A DNA stretch of 10,295 nucleotides from Zoogloeaceae bacterium (GTDB lineage Bacteria; Pseudomonadota; Gammaproteobacteria; Burkholderiales; Rhodocyclaceae): positions 1 to 10,295 of the forward strand of contig JAITJU010000080.1 of the NCBI GenBank assembly GCA_031278735.1, written 5' to 3'. The notes beneath the pieces are model-generated. The model worked only from the letters and a program-made list of their open reading frames with translations, was not told where the DNA came from and did no database searches. Position numbers and translations under genes: made by a program. This document shows positions 1 to 6,863 of the stretch, piece after piece (the first letter of the stretch is position 1; each line of letters begins with the position of its first letter).

Positions 1-623
1 TGGATCCTCGCATTGACCTCCACCGCCCGCGCCAGCAACTCCGTATAGCCCGACTGCCGCGCGTCCAGACCCAACCCCTCGATCCGGATCACGCCATCCT
101 CCACCCCATAACCCGTCAATCCCCCATCCAGAAAATTCACCCGCCCCGCCAGGAGCGTCGTCCGGCTCGCGTTCAAAAACACCGCCCCATTCACCTCCAG
201 CCCCGACGGATTCGCAATCACCAGCTCCGCGCGCTTCCCCGCGATCTCCAACGGACCCAGAAGATACGACGGATTCGACGCATTCACCTGATTCACAATC
301 ACACGCGCCGAACCCCCCGCCAAAAACGGATTCGCCTCCACAGGACCGCCTATCTGCGTATCAACCAGCGGATCATGGCTGTTGTTCAGTACCACCCCCT
401 CTCGCTGCACATCGAATTGACGGTACCCATTCACCGACACGCCACCCGCCGTCGGCGTCACGATGTTCACCAGCGGCAATCCATTCCCCGTCGACAGCAC
501 CACCGGCTTTTGTCCCGACACGCCAGAATCCGGCACAATCTGCGCTCGCAACGGCGACAAGAAAACCCCGCACGACAAAAACCACGGAAAAACACAGATA
601 TACAGCGATCTGGACATGGGCAT
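1..623 (-). CDS. TpsA exoprotein, N-terminal TPS (haemagglutination activity) domain, partial
   Basis: Large secreted exoprotein of the filamentous haemagglutinin/CdiA type, exported by a TpsB pore in two-partner (type Vb) secretion. Only the first ~207 codons are visible; the frame is open to the window edge, so the 3' end and any repeat or toxin region lie outside. From the second Met (617) a classical signal peptide is seen: MSRS, then a hydrophobic stretch (LYICVFPWFLSCGVFLS), then a likely cut after PLRA before QIVPD. The TPS domain follows with hallmark family segments: GNGLPLVNIVTP, GVSVNGYRQFDV, GVVLNNS, NPSYLLG (equivalent to FHA NPNL), ANPSGLEVNG (equivalent to NPNGI), LNASRTTL and ARAVEVNARI. 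The start is uncertain: in-frame ATGs at 677, 623 and 617 all lack a good Shine-Dalgarno, and no extended signal-peptide region is evident. The codons favour G in third position (GTG, GCG, CCG, TCG), unlike the C-ending codons of tpsB. Family assignment is firm; the effector type is unknown. Confidence 0.9.
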   Translation of the reverse strand, partial: MPMSRSLYICVFPWFLSCGVFLSPLRAQIVPDSGVSGQKPVVLSTGNGLPLVNIVTPTAGGVSVNGYRQFDVQREGVVLNNSHDPLVDTQIGGPVEANPFLAGGSARVIVNQVNASNPSYLLGPLEIAGKRAELVIANPSGLEVNGAVFLNASRTTLLAGRVNFLDGGLTGYGVEDGVIRIEGLGLDARQSGYTELLARAVEVNARI

Positions 624-745
624 GATGACGAATAAAAAATAGGAACGACACTGGAAAAAATTCTGACAGCAAATCATGGAAGAAACAAGATGCCAATTCT
701 CGAAAAAACAGGACAAAATCACGCCTTTTTGAACAGGATAAGCGG
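624..745. promoter_or_regulatory. AT-rich divergent promoter region between tpsA and tpsB
   Basis: This 122-bp spacer between two genes that start back to back is clearly AT-richer than the flanking coding sequence. It should hold both promoters. For tpsB, CTGACA at 663-668 (5/6 to the -35 consensus) is followed after 17 nt by a poor CAAGAT (686-691). For tpsA, read on the minus strand, TTGTTT and CAGAAT are 17 nt apart, ending about 30 nt before the ATG at 623. Both are weak matches. The tpsB ribosome binding site AGGA (735-738) lies 7 nt before its ATG. A short direct repeat, ACAGGA, occurs at 709-714 and 734-739. No known operator was recognised. Confidence 0.5.
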
Positions 746-2491
746 ATGAACAAAATCCCTCGCGCGACATGGGCCGCGTTCTTCGTCCTCCTTGTCGTCT
801 GCCCGCCCGTCCTGGCCGACATTGGCACAGAGGAATACCTGCGCCACCAGAACCGGCAAAGACAACTGGAAGAGCGCATGACGCCCGACGGCGATGTGCG
901 GCTGCGGCAGGACGCGCCTCCTTCCCCGGAATTTCGCCTCGCGGATGACGAAACGCCCTGCTTTCCGATTCATGCCATCACCCTATCCGGGGAAGAATCC
1001 GGGCGCTTTCGCGCCTTGCTCGATGACACGCTGGAAGAACAGGGCTTCGTCCCCGGCATGTGCGTCGGCGCGCGCGGCATCAACCTCCTCATGACCCGTT
1101 TGCAGGATCACGCCATCCGGCAGGGATACGTCACCACCCGTATCGTCGCGCCCGCCCAGGACGTGAAGGCGGGAAAAATCGACTTTCTCCTCCTTCCTGG
1201 AAAAATCCGCCAGATCCGTTTTGAACATATCCCCGACCGCGGCGACTGGGCGGGAAACGCCGCCAGAACCCAGTTCTTTCGCAATGAATTCCCCATGCGC
1301 GAAGGCGATCTGCTCAATCTGCGCGACCTCGAAACCGCCCTGGAAAACTTTCGCCGTCTTGCGTCGGTACAGGCTGATTTCGAGATCGTTGCCGCCGACG
1401 CGCCGGGCGAATCGGATATCCTGGTGCGCTGGAAACAGGGCTTCCCCCTGCGCCTCACCCTGAGCTTCGATGATTCCGGCTCAAAATGGACCGGCAAGAA
1501 CCAGGGAACCGCCGTCATTTCGCTGGAAAACCCCTTCGGCTTCTCCGACACCTTCTATGCCTATTACAGTCACGATCTGGGACATAAGAAGGATATCAAG
1601 GGCTACGGGCAGAAATGGAAATCCGGCACGAAGGGCTACGGTTTTCATTATTCCGTCCCCTTCGCCGACTGGTCGCTCGCCTACGGCTTTCATCACAATG
1701 AATACCGGCAGGCGGTCGCCGGTTACTTCACCAACTACCTGTACTGGGGCTGGAGCGACCATCACGATCTTACCCTGAAACGTCATCTGTACCGCGACGA
1801 CAGCCGGAAAACCACCCTCGGCGCCGGAGCATGGATCCGATCGAGCCGCAACTACATCGACGACGCGGAACTCGCCATCCAGCGTCGGCGCATGGCCGGA
1901 TGGCATCTTTCCCTCGAACACACGGAATATCTCGGCAACGCCGCCTTGCGCGCCCAGGCGCAATACCGGCGCGGCACCGGCGCGCATCGCGCCCTCCCCG
2001 CCCCGGAAGAAAATTCCGGCGAGGGAACCTCCCGCATGCGCCTCATCACCGCCGATCTCTCCCTGGGCTGGCCTTTTCCCGCATTCGGACAGACTTTCTC
2101 CCTTTCCTCCCAGGTGCACGCGCAGTGGAACCAGACGCCCCTGATCCCGCAAGACCGGATTTCCATCGGCAATCGCTACACCGTGCGCGGCTTCGACGGC
2201 GAAATGACCCTGATGGCCGAACGCGGCTCCTGGTGGCGCAACGAATTCGCCTGGCACTTTTCCCCAGGTCATCAGATATACCTCCTCTGGGATTCCGGCC
2301 ACGTCTCCGGCCCCTCGACCCAATGGCTCGCCGGTTCCTATCTCGAAGGCCATGGCATCGGCCTGCGCGGACAGCTCAAAACCGCCGGAACCCTTCATTA
2401 CGACCTCTTCACCGCCCGCCCCGCAAAATACCCCGACGCCTTCCCCGTCAGCCATTCCGTCAGCGGCGCGGCGCTCTCCTGGTCGTTTTGA
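746..2491 (+). CDS. TpsB outer-membrane transporter, FhaC/ShlB/CdiB family
   Basis: Two-partner secretion pore that recognises the TPS domain of its TpsA in the periplasm and threads the protein across the outer membrane. The protein has 581 residues, the usual size. Order: signal peptide (1-24, cut after VLA), an N-terminal helix rich in Q/R/E (about 28-46), POTRA1 (about 72-152), POTRA2 (about 153-232), and a 16-strand barrel domain to the end. Visible hallmarks are GINLLMTRLQ and QGYVTTRI in POTRA1, the lid-loop motif VRGF (480-483), with the invariant Arg481, the LLWDSG segment (513-518) and a C-terminal aromatic (SWSF) typical of BAM substrates. Cys72 and Cys106 frame POTRA1 in a way I associate with CdiB/ShlB-like members. 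It starts at an ATG with AGGA 7 nt upstream. It diverges from tpsA, its likely partner, instead of preceding it. Intact, no frameshift seen. Family certain; pairing with the adjacent tpsA is inferred. Confidence 0.95.
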   Translation: MNKIPRATWAAFFVLLVVCPPVLADIGTEEYLRHQNRQRQLEERMTPDGDVRLRQDAPPSPEFRLADDETPCFPIHAITLSGEESGRFRALLDDTLEEQGFVPGMCVGARGINLLMTRLQDHAIRQGYVTTRIVAPAQDVKAGKIDFLLLPGKIRQIRFEHIPDRGDWAGNAARTQFFRNEFPMREGDLLNLRDLETALENFRRLASVQADFEIVAADAPGESDILVRWKQGFPLRLTLSFDDSGSKWTGKNQGTAVISLENPFGFSDTFYAYYSHDLGHKKDIKGYGQKWKSGTKGYGFHYSVPFADWSLAYGFHHNEYRQAVAGYFTNYLYWGWSDHHDLTLKRHLYRDDSRKTTLGAGAWIRSSRNYIDDAELAIQRRRMAGWHLSLEHTEYLGNAALRAQAQYRRGTGAHRALPAPEENSGEGTSRMRLITADLSLGWPFPAFGQTFSLSSQVHAQWNQTPLIPQDRISIGNRYTVRGFDGEMTLMAERGSWWRNEFAWHFSPGHQIYLLWDSGHVSGPSTQWLAGSYLEGHGIGLRGQLKTAGTLHYDLFTARPAKYPDAFPVSHSVSGAALSWSF

Positions 2492-2502
2492 TGCCGATCC
2501 AA

Positions 2503-2519
2503 TGCCGCGATCGTCGGCA
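2503..2519 (+). other. Small inverted repeat just after tpsB
   Basis: TGCCG (2503-2507) and CGGCA (2515-2519) can form a 5-bp stem with a 7-nt loop, 12 nt after the tpsB stop. It is followed by AATTTCGTTT instead of a clean T-tract, so terminator function is doubtful. It may only contribute to 3' end stability. Confidence 0.25.
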
Positions 2520-2619
2520 ATTTCGTTTACCGACCCGTCCGTCAAGGCATGGCCACCCCTGAGTAACGCGGCGCATCCCGCCAACGCGGCAAACATCAGG
2601 CGCATACGCCTCCATTCCC

Positions 2620-2636
2620 GGCCTTCGGCCATTTTT
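2620..2636 (+). terminator. Candidate weak rho-independent terminator between tpsB and recA
   Basis: GGCC-TTC-GGCC (2620-2630) forms a 4-bp all-GC stem with a 3-nt loop, followed by A and five T (2632-2636). It sits 128 nt beyond the tpsB stop and about 36 nt before the -35 of the recA promoter, where a terminator is expected. The stem is short, so the call is tentative. No gene was recognised in 2492-2730. Confidence 0.4.
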
Positions 2637-2671
2637 CCAAATGTGGCCGGTCACCCGGATTCAATGGATTT

Positions 2672-2700
2672 CTGACCGCCGATCGCCAATGTGCCATAAT
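2672..2700 (+). promoter_or_regulatory. Probable sigma-70 promoter of recA
   Basis: CTGACC (2672-2677, 4/6 to TTGACA) and CATAAT (2695-2700, 5/6 to TATAAT) are separated by exactly 17 nt. Transcription should start near 2707, giving a leader of about 24 nt with GGAAGGA (2718-2724) as ribosome binding site 6 nt before the recA ATG. It excludes the farther-upstream in-frame ATG at 2641 as the recA start. I see no LexA-type palindrome (CTGT-N8-ACAG) over or beside it. Confidence 0.65.
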
Positions 2701-2730
2701 ACGGCGCTACTCTGTTCGGAAGGATTCTTT

Positions 2731-3792
2731 ATGGTGGATGAAAACAAGGCAAAGGCGCTGGCGGCCGCATTGGCGCAGATTGAGAAACAGTTCGGCAAGG
2801 GTTCCATCATGAAAATGGGCGAGGCCGAGATCGACGAGGGCATACAGGTGGTATCCACCGGCTCGCTGGGGCTGGACATGGCGCTGGGCGTGGGCGGTCT
2901 GCCGCGCGGTCGCGTGGTGGAAGTCTATGGCCCGGAATCCTCCGGCAAGACCACGCTTTGCCTGCAGGCGGTGGCGGAAATGCAGAAACTTTCCGGCACG
3001 GCGGCCTTCATCGACGCGGAGCACGCGCTTGACCCGCAGTACGCGCAAAAGCTGGGCGTCAATGTTGGCGAATTGCTGATCTCCCAACCCGACACCGGCG
3101 AACAGGCGCTGGAAATCGCCGACATGTTGGTGCGCTCCGGCTCCGTCGACATCATCGTCATCGACTCGGTGGCCGCCCTGACGCCCAGAGCGGAAATCGA
3201 GGGCGAAATGGGCGACTCCATGATGGGCCTGCACGCCCGCCTCATGAGCCAGGCGCTCAGAAAACTCACCGCCAACATCAAGAAAACCAATACCCTGGTG
3301 GTTTTCATCAACCAGATCCGCATGAAAATCGGCATCATGTTCGGCAACCCGGAAACGACGACCGGCGGCAACGCGCTCAAGTTCTACGCTTCCGTGCGCC
3401 TGGATATCCGCCGCCTCGGCGCAATCAAGAAAGGCGACGAGGTCATCGGCAACGAAACCCGCGTGAAAGTGGTGAAAAACAAGGTCGCGCCGCCCTTCAA
3501 GGAAGCGCTTTTCGATATTCTCTATGGCGAGGGCATCTCGCGGGAAGGCGAAATCATCGAAATGGGCGTCGAGCACAAGCTGATCGACAAGTCCGGCGCA
3601 TGGTACGCCTACAAGGGCAACAAGATAGGCCAGGGCAAGGACAACACGCGCGAATTCCTGAAAGCGCATCCAGACGTCACAAAGGAAATCGAAACCGGCA
3701 TACGCGCTGCCGCGCGTCAGAAACAACTGAACAAGGCAGGCGGCGGCAAACTTGCGGCGGCGGATGGAAATTCGGGCGCCGATGCCGCTTAA
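2731..3792 (+). CDS. recA: Recombinase RecA
   Basis: ATP-dependent strand-exchange protein that forms filaments on single-stranded DNA, drives homologous recombination and stimulates LexA-type autocleavage. The protein has 353 residues, the normal length. Seen in order: N-terminal oligomerisation helix (KAKALAAALAQIEKQFGKGS), Walker A GPESSGKT (67-74), catalytic Glu97 in EHALD, Walker B IIVIDSVAAL (141-150), loop L1 around EGEMGDSMMGLHARLMSQ, loop L2 with FGNPETTTGGNALKFYAS, and the C-terminal domain with GAWYAYKGNKIGQGKDNTREFL. The extreme C-terminus (GGGKLAAADGNSGADAA) is only mildly acidic, less than the E. coli tail that restrains DNA binding. The start at 2731 is supported by a strong ribosome binding site and by the promoter lying downstream of the alternative ATG at 2641. 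Its last codons overlap recX. Nothing abnormal in the core. Confidence 0.99.
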   Translation: MVDENKAKALAAALAQIEKQFGKGSIMKMGEAEIDEGIQVVSTGSLGLDMALGVGGLPRGRVVEVYGPESSGKTTLCLQAVAEMQKLSGTAAFIDAEHALDPQYAQKLGVNVGELLISQPDTGEQALEIADMLVRSGSVDIIVIDSVAALTPRAEIEGEMGDSMMGLHARLMSQALRKLTANIKKTNTLVVFINQIRMKIGIMFGNPETTTGGNALKFYASVRLDIRRLGAIKKGDEVIGNETRVKVVKNKVAPPFKEALFDILYGEGISREGEIIEMGVEHKLIDKSGAWYAYKGNKIGQGKDNTREFLKAHPDVTKEIETGIRAAARQKQLNKAGGGKLAAADGNSGADAA

Positions 3793-4279
3793 AAATGCCC
3801 CGCGGACGGCGGACGCGCCAGGGGCGCTGCCCGCCTTGCGGACAAAGGCGCTGGATTTGCTGGCGCGGCGGGAATTCAGCCGCGCCACGCTGGCCAAACG
3901 GCTTTCGCCGCTGGCGGATTCCGCCGAGACGCTGGAACGCCTGCTGGACGACCTCTCCATCCGGCAGCAGCTTTCGGACGCGCGTTACGCAGAAAACCGC
4001 GTCAATGCGCGCGGACGGCGCTACGGCAACGACCGGATCGCGCACGAGCTGCGCCAGGACGGTCTGGATGACGGCTCCATCGCGGCGGCGCTGGCGAATA
4101 GTCAGGATGAGGCGTTGCGCTGTCAGGCCGTATGGCAAAAAAGATTCGGCGCGTTGCCCGACACCCAGAGCGAACGCGCCCGCCAGCAGCGATTCTTGCG
4201 TTATCGCGGATTTTCCGCGGCGAGCATCCGGCAGGTTTTGCGCGCCGCACTCGAAGAAGACGAGGCGGGAAATGCGTGA
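3782..4279 (+). CDS. recX: Regulatory protein RecX
   Basis: Modulator that binds RecA filaments and limits RecA ATPase and recombinase activity. From ATG 3782 the protein has 165 residues, typical for the family, and is built of repeated three-helix units. Recognisable pieces are ALDLLARREFSRATLAKRL near the N-terminus, DARYAENRVNARGRRYGNDRIAHELRQDGL in the centre and RFLRYRGFSAASIRQVL near the end. The chosen ATG overlaps the end of recA by 11 bp; in-frame alternatives are ATG 3764 and TTG 3752, all inside recA. Ribosome binding is weak (GGAAA, 3766-3770), so translational coupling to recA is likely, which would keep the modulator below RecA. Its end overlaps lptB by 8 bp. The position directly after recA supports the assignment. 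Confidence 0.93.
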   Translation: MPLKNAPRTADAPGALPALRTKALDLLARREFSRATLAKRLSPLADSAETLERLLDDLSIRQQLSDARYAENRVNARGRRYGNDRIAHELRQDGLDDGSIAAALANSQDEALRCQAVWQKRFGALPDTQSERARQQRFLRYRGFSAASIRQVLRAALEEDEAGNA

Positions 4280-5012
4280 GACGGAAACGAACAGCACGCT
4301 GACGGCGCGCAATCTCATGAAACGCTACAAGTCGCGCACCGTGGTCTTCGACGTGTCCTTCACAGTGCGCAGCGGTGAAGTGGTGGGATTATTGGGTCCC
4401 AATGGCGCGGGCAAGACCACCTGTTTTTACATGATCGTCGGCCTGGCGGCCTCCGATGGCGGCGAGATTCTCATCGACGAGACGCGCATCACCCACCTGC
4501 CCATGCACAAACGGGCCATGCTGGGACTTTCCTATCTGCCGCAGGAAGCCTCGGTATTCAGAAAACTCAACGTGATGGAAAACATCCAGGCCGTGCTGGA
4601 ACTGCAAAAATACGAACAGGAGGAAATCAACGAGCGACTGGAACACCTGCTGGAAGAACTGCACATCACTCACGTTCGCCATACCTCCGCCGCGGCGCTT
4701 TCTGGCGGCGAGCGGCGGCGGGTGGAAATCGCCCGCGCCTTGGCGACCAATCCGCGCTTCATCCTGCTCGACGAACCCTTTGCCGGCGTCGACCCCATTG
4801 CCGTGCTGGACATCCAGAAAATCATCCGTTTTCTGACCGAACAAGGCATAGGCGTGTTGATTACCGACCACAACGTGCGCGAGACGCTGGGCATCTGCAA
4901 TCACGCCTGGATCATCAATGAGGGCAAAGTGCTGGTGCGGGGCACGCCGGAGGAGATTGTCTATAATGAAACCGTGCGAAAAGTCTATCTGGGCGAGCAT
5001 TTCCGCCTGTAA
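4272..5012 (+). CDS. lptB: LPS export ABC transporter ATPase LptB
   Basis: Cytoplasmic ATPase of the LptB2FG complex, which extracts lipopolysaccharide from the inner membrane and pushes it along the LptC-LptA bridge to LptDE. The protein has 246 residues (E. coli 241). Walker A is GPNGAGKTT (42-50), Q-loop Gln91 in SYLPQEASVFRKL, signature LSGGE (143-147), Walker B FILLDEP (163-169) with catalytic Glu168, and switch His200 in LITDHNVRETL. SYLPQEASVFRKL and the DEPFAGVDPIAV segment are characteristic of LptB over other small ABC ATPases. The start ATG overlaps the recX end by 8 bp and has GAGG (4262-4265) upstream. An open frame continues further upstream but reads through recX and recA out of frame and has no family similarity. 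lptC, lptA and the kds genes are not upstream, unlike the common arrangement. rpoN follows after 33 bp. Confidence 0.97.
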   Translation: MRETETNSTLTARNLMKRYKSRTVVFDVSFTVRSGEVVGLLGPNGAGKTTCFYMIVGLAASDGGEILIDETRITHLPMHKRAMLGLSYLPQEASVFRKLNVMENIQAVLELQKYEQEEINERLEHLLEELHITHVRHTSAAALSGGERRRVEIARALATNPRFILLDEPFAGVDPIAVLDIQKIIRFLTEQGIGVLITDHNVRETLGICNHAWIINEGKVLVRGTPEEIVYNETVRKVYLGEHFRL

Positions 5013-5045
5013 CCCAACGGCATTCTCAGGAATTCCATTCTCCGC

Positions 5046-6515
5046 ATGAAGCCAAGCCTGCAAATCAAGCTCTCCCAACAACTGGCGCTGACGCCGCAGC
5101 TGCAACAGGCGATCAAGCTCTTGCAACTGTCGACCCTGGACATGAATCAGGAGATCGAGCGATACCTGCAAGACAACCCTCTCCTGGAACGCGAGGAAGA
5201 AAACCTCCGCGTCTATGAGCCTGTCGGCAACGGCATGAACGGCAAGGAAAGCATCGCCCGCGACGACCGCGAGACGGTCGACGTCAATGGCGGCGAACGC
5301 CAAACGCCGGAACGCGCGGAGCTTTCTCCCGCGGATGTCGAGGAAGATCGCTGGTTCCAGGATAGCGGCAGCTACGGCAATTCCAGCGGCGCCAGCCGCG
5401 ACGACGAGGAAGCCGACGCCCAGGATCTGCAGCCCGCTACCGCCACCTTGCACGACCACATCTGCTGGCAGATCAATCTTTCCCGCTTTTCCGACAAGGA
5501 CAAGGCGTTGATCCGCTTTCTCGCGGAAGGCCTGGACGACGACGGCTATCTTTCCGCCTCTCTGGAAGAATTGCAGGAGACCATTCCTCCGGAATACGAA
5601 ATCGACATCGACGATCTGGAAATCGCCCTGAAGCAGCTGCAAAGCCTCGATCCGACCGGCGTCGGCGCGCGTTCGCCGCGGGAATGCCTGAGCCTGCAAC
5701 TCAAGGCGATGACCGCTTCTCCCTCGCGCGATCTGGCCTTGTCGATCGTCGAACGATGTCTCGATCTGTTGGCCGGGCGCGATTTCGGCAAAATCATGAA
5801 GCAGATGAGCTGCGCCAGCGAGGAACTGAAGGCCGCCCACGCCCTGATTGTCCGTCTCGATCCGCGTCCCGGCGCGAGTTTCACGCCGCTCAACGTTCGC
5901 TACATCATTCCCGACGTCATCGTCCGGAAAGTGCGGGGGCGCTGGGTGTCGCAAATCAATCCCGACGCCTATCCCAAGCTGCGCATCAATCGCCTGTACG
6001 CCGAAATTCTCGCCGGGCAGCGGCGCGGCGACGGCGCGCTTTCCGGCCAGTTGCAGGAAGCGCGCTGGCTGATCAAGAATGTGCAGCAACGCTTCGATAC
6101 CATTGCCCGCGTTTCCCAAGCCATCGTCGAGCGCCAGCGCAAGTTTTTCGAGCACGGCGAAGTCGCCATGCGACCGCTGGTGTTAAGGGAAATCGCCGAC
6201 ATCCTCGATCTGCACGAATCCACCGTATCGCGCGTCACCAGTCAGAAATACATGTCTACGCCGCGCGGAATTTTTGAACTCAAATACTTTTTTGGCAGCC
6301 ATGTGTCCACCGATAGCGGCGGCGCCTGCTCTGCCACGGCCATCCGCGCCCTGATCAAGCAATTGATCGGGGCGGAGAGTGGCACAAAACCCTTGTCGGA
6401 CAGTCAATTATCCGAAATACTGGGCAGACAGGGGGTCGTCGTGGCGCGGCGCACCGTGGCAAAATATCGTGAGGCGCTCAACATCCCGCCCGTCAATTTA
6501 CGCAAGACACTGTAG
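5046..6515 (+). CDS. rpoN: RNA polymerase sigma-54 factor
   Basis: Alternative sigma factor that directs polymerase to -24/-12 promoters and needs AAA+ enhancer-binding activators; typically it controls nitrogen assimilation, motility and surface structures. The protein has 489 residues (E. coli 477). Region I, rich in Gln/Leu (KLSQQLALTPQLQQAIKLLQ, 8-27), is where activators act. Region II is acidic and variable (about 50-130). The core-binding region spans about 130-300. The helix-turn-helix REIADILDLHESTVSRV (381-397) and the invariant RpoN box ARRTVAKYRE (467-476) bind the -12 and -24 elements. The AGGA at 5028-5031 is 14 nt from the ATG, rather far, so initiation may depend partly on coupling with lptB. 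The order lptB-rpoN-hpf-ptsN is the conserved proteobacterial cluster. Intact. Confidence 0.98.
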   Translation: MKPSLQIKLSQQLALTPQLQQAIKLLQLSTLDMNQEIERYLQDNPLLEREEENLRVYEPVGNGMNGKESIARDDRETVDVNGGERQTPERAELSPADVEEDRWFQDSGSYGNSSGASRDDEEADAQDLQPATATLHDHICWQINLSRFSDKDKALIRFLAEGLDDDGYLSASLEELQETIPPEYEIDIDDLEIALKQLQSLDPTGVGARSPRECLSLQLKAMTASPSRDLALSIVERCLDLLAGRDFGKIMKQMSCASEELKAAHALIVRLDPRPGASFTPLNVRYIIPDVIVRKVRGRWVSQINPDAYPKLRINRLYAEILAGQRRGDGALSGQLQEARWLIKNVQQRFDTIARVSQAIVERQRKFFEHGEVAMRPLVLREIADILDLHESTVSRVTSQKYMSTPRGIFELKYFFGSHVSTDSGGACSATAIRALIKQLIGAESGTKPLSDSQLSEILGRQGVVVARRTVAKYREALNIPPVNLRKTL

Positions 6516-6530
6516 ACACAAGGAGAAAAC

Positions 6531-6854
6531 ATGAATCTGCAAATCAGCGGCCACCATGTCGAAGTCACGCCCGCGCTGCGCGACTACGTGGAAAGCAAGC
6601 TCTCGCCCGTCATCAACCACTTCGAGCGGGTTACGGGCATCACCGCCATTCTTTCCGTCGAAAAGCTCAAACAGAAAGCGGAGGTCACCGTGCATGTGCC
6701 GGGGCGTGAAATTTTCGTGGAAAGCAGCGAAAACGACCTCTATGCCGCCATCGACAGCATGTGCGACAAACTGGACCGTCAAGTGCAAAAGCACAAACAG
6801 AAACTCGGCGATCACCACCGCGGCAACAAAGTCGCCAGTCACCTTGCGGAGTAA
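6531..6854 (+). CDS. hpf: Ribosome hibernation promoting factor, short form
   Basis: Small protein that binds the 30S decoding region in slow growth or stationary phase and promotes inactive ribosome dimers. The protein has 107 residues, the short class (E. coli Hpf 95): one S30AE domain and no C-terminal dimerisation domain. Seen: MNLQISGHHVEVTPALRDYV at the N-terminus, then KLSPVINHF, and DLYAAIDSMCDKLDRQVQKHKQK, the basic helix that contacts rRNA. A strong ribosome binding site AGGAG (6521-6525) lies 5 nt before the ATG and only 15 bp after rpoN. This is the best Shine-Dalgarno in the run, fitting high output of an abundant ribosome factor. The gene is followed 9 nt later by a strong hairpin that may set its ratio to ptsN. 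RaiA-type paralogues share the fold, but the neighbourhood favours Hpf. Confidence 0.96.
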   Translation: MNLQISGHHVEVTPALRDYVESKLSPVINHFERVTGITAILSVEKLKQKAEVTVHVPGREIFVESSENDLYAAIDSMCDKLDRQVQKHKQKLGDHHRGNKVASHLAE

Positions 6855-6863
6855 GTCCGAATC

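Noticed and set aside
373..879. Open minus-strand frame spanning the tpsA-tpsB spacer
   Set aside because: It is one frame off the real tpsA reading, which carries the signal peptide and TPS motifs. It crosses the divergent promoter region and the tpsB start.
1481..2632. Long open minus-strand frame opposite tpsB, whose first residues (MRLMFAALAGCAALLRGG) resemble a signal peptide
   Set aside because: It lies almost wholly antisense to a well-supported tpsB, and the rest of its sequence is low-complexity Gly/Ala/Val/Glu without a recognisable family. Antisense openness is expected with this codon bias. A remnant of a small leftward gene in 2492-2632 cannot be fully excluded.
2641..2730. N-terminal extension of RecA from ATG 2641
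   Set aside because: The 30 extra residues are not RecA-like, the promoter lies inside them, and a strong ribosome binding site precedes ATG 2731.
2707..3960. 417-codon minus-strand open frame opposite recA and recX
   Set aside because: Shadow of recA; composition is typical of antisense translation (His, Asp and Val rich) with no domain.
3600..4271. Upstream extension of the lptB frame through recA and recX
   Set aside because: Out-of-frame translation of conserved genes, Arg-rich and unlike any ABC ATPase N-terminus; LptB similarity begins right after ATG 4272.
4389..6155. 588-codon open frame on the minus strand opposite lptB and rpoN
   Set aside because: The sense strand encodes two unmistakable conserved proteins. 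The antisense translation resembles no family I know and is explained by GC-rich third positions.
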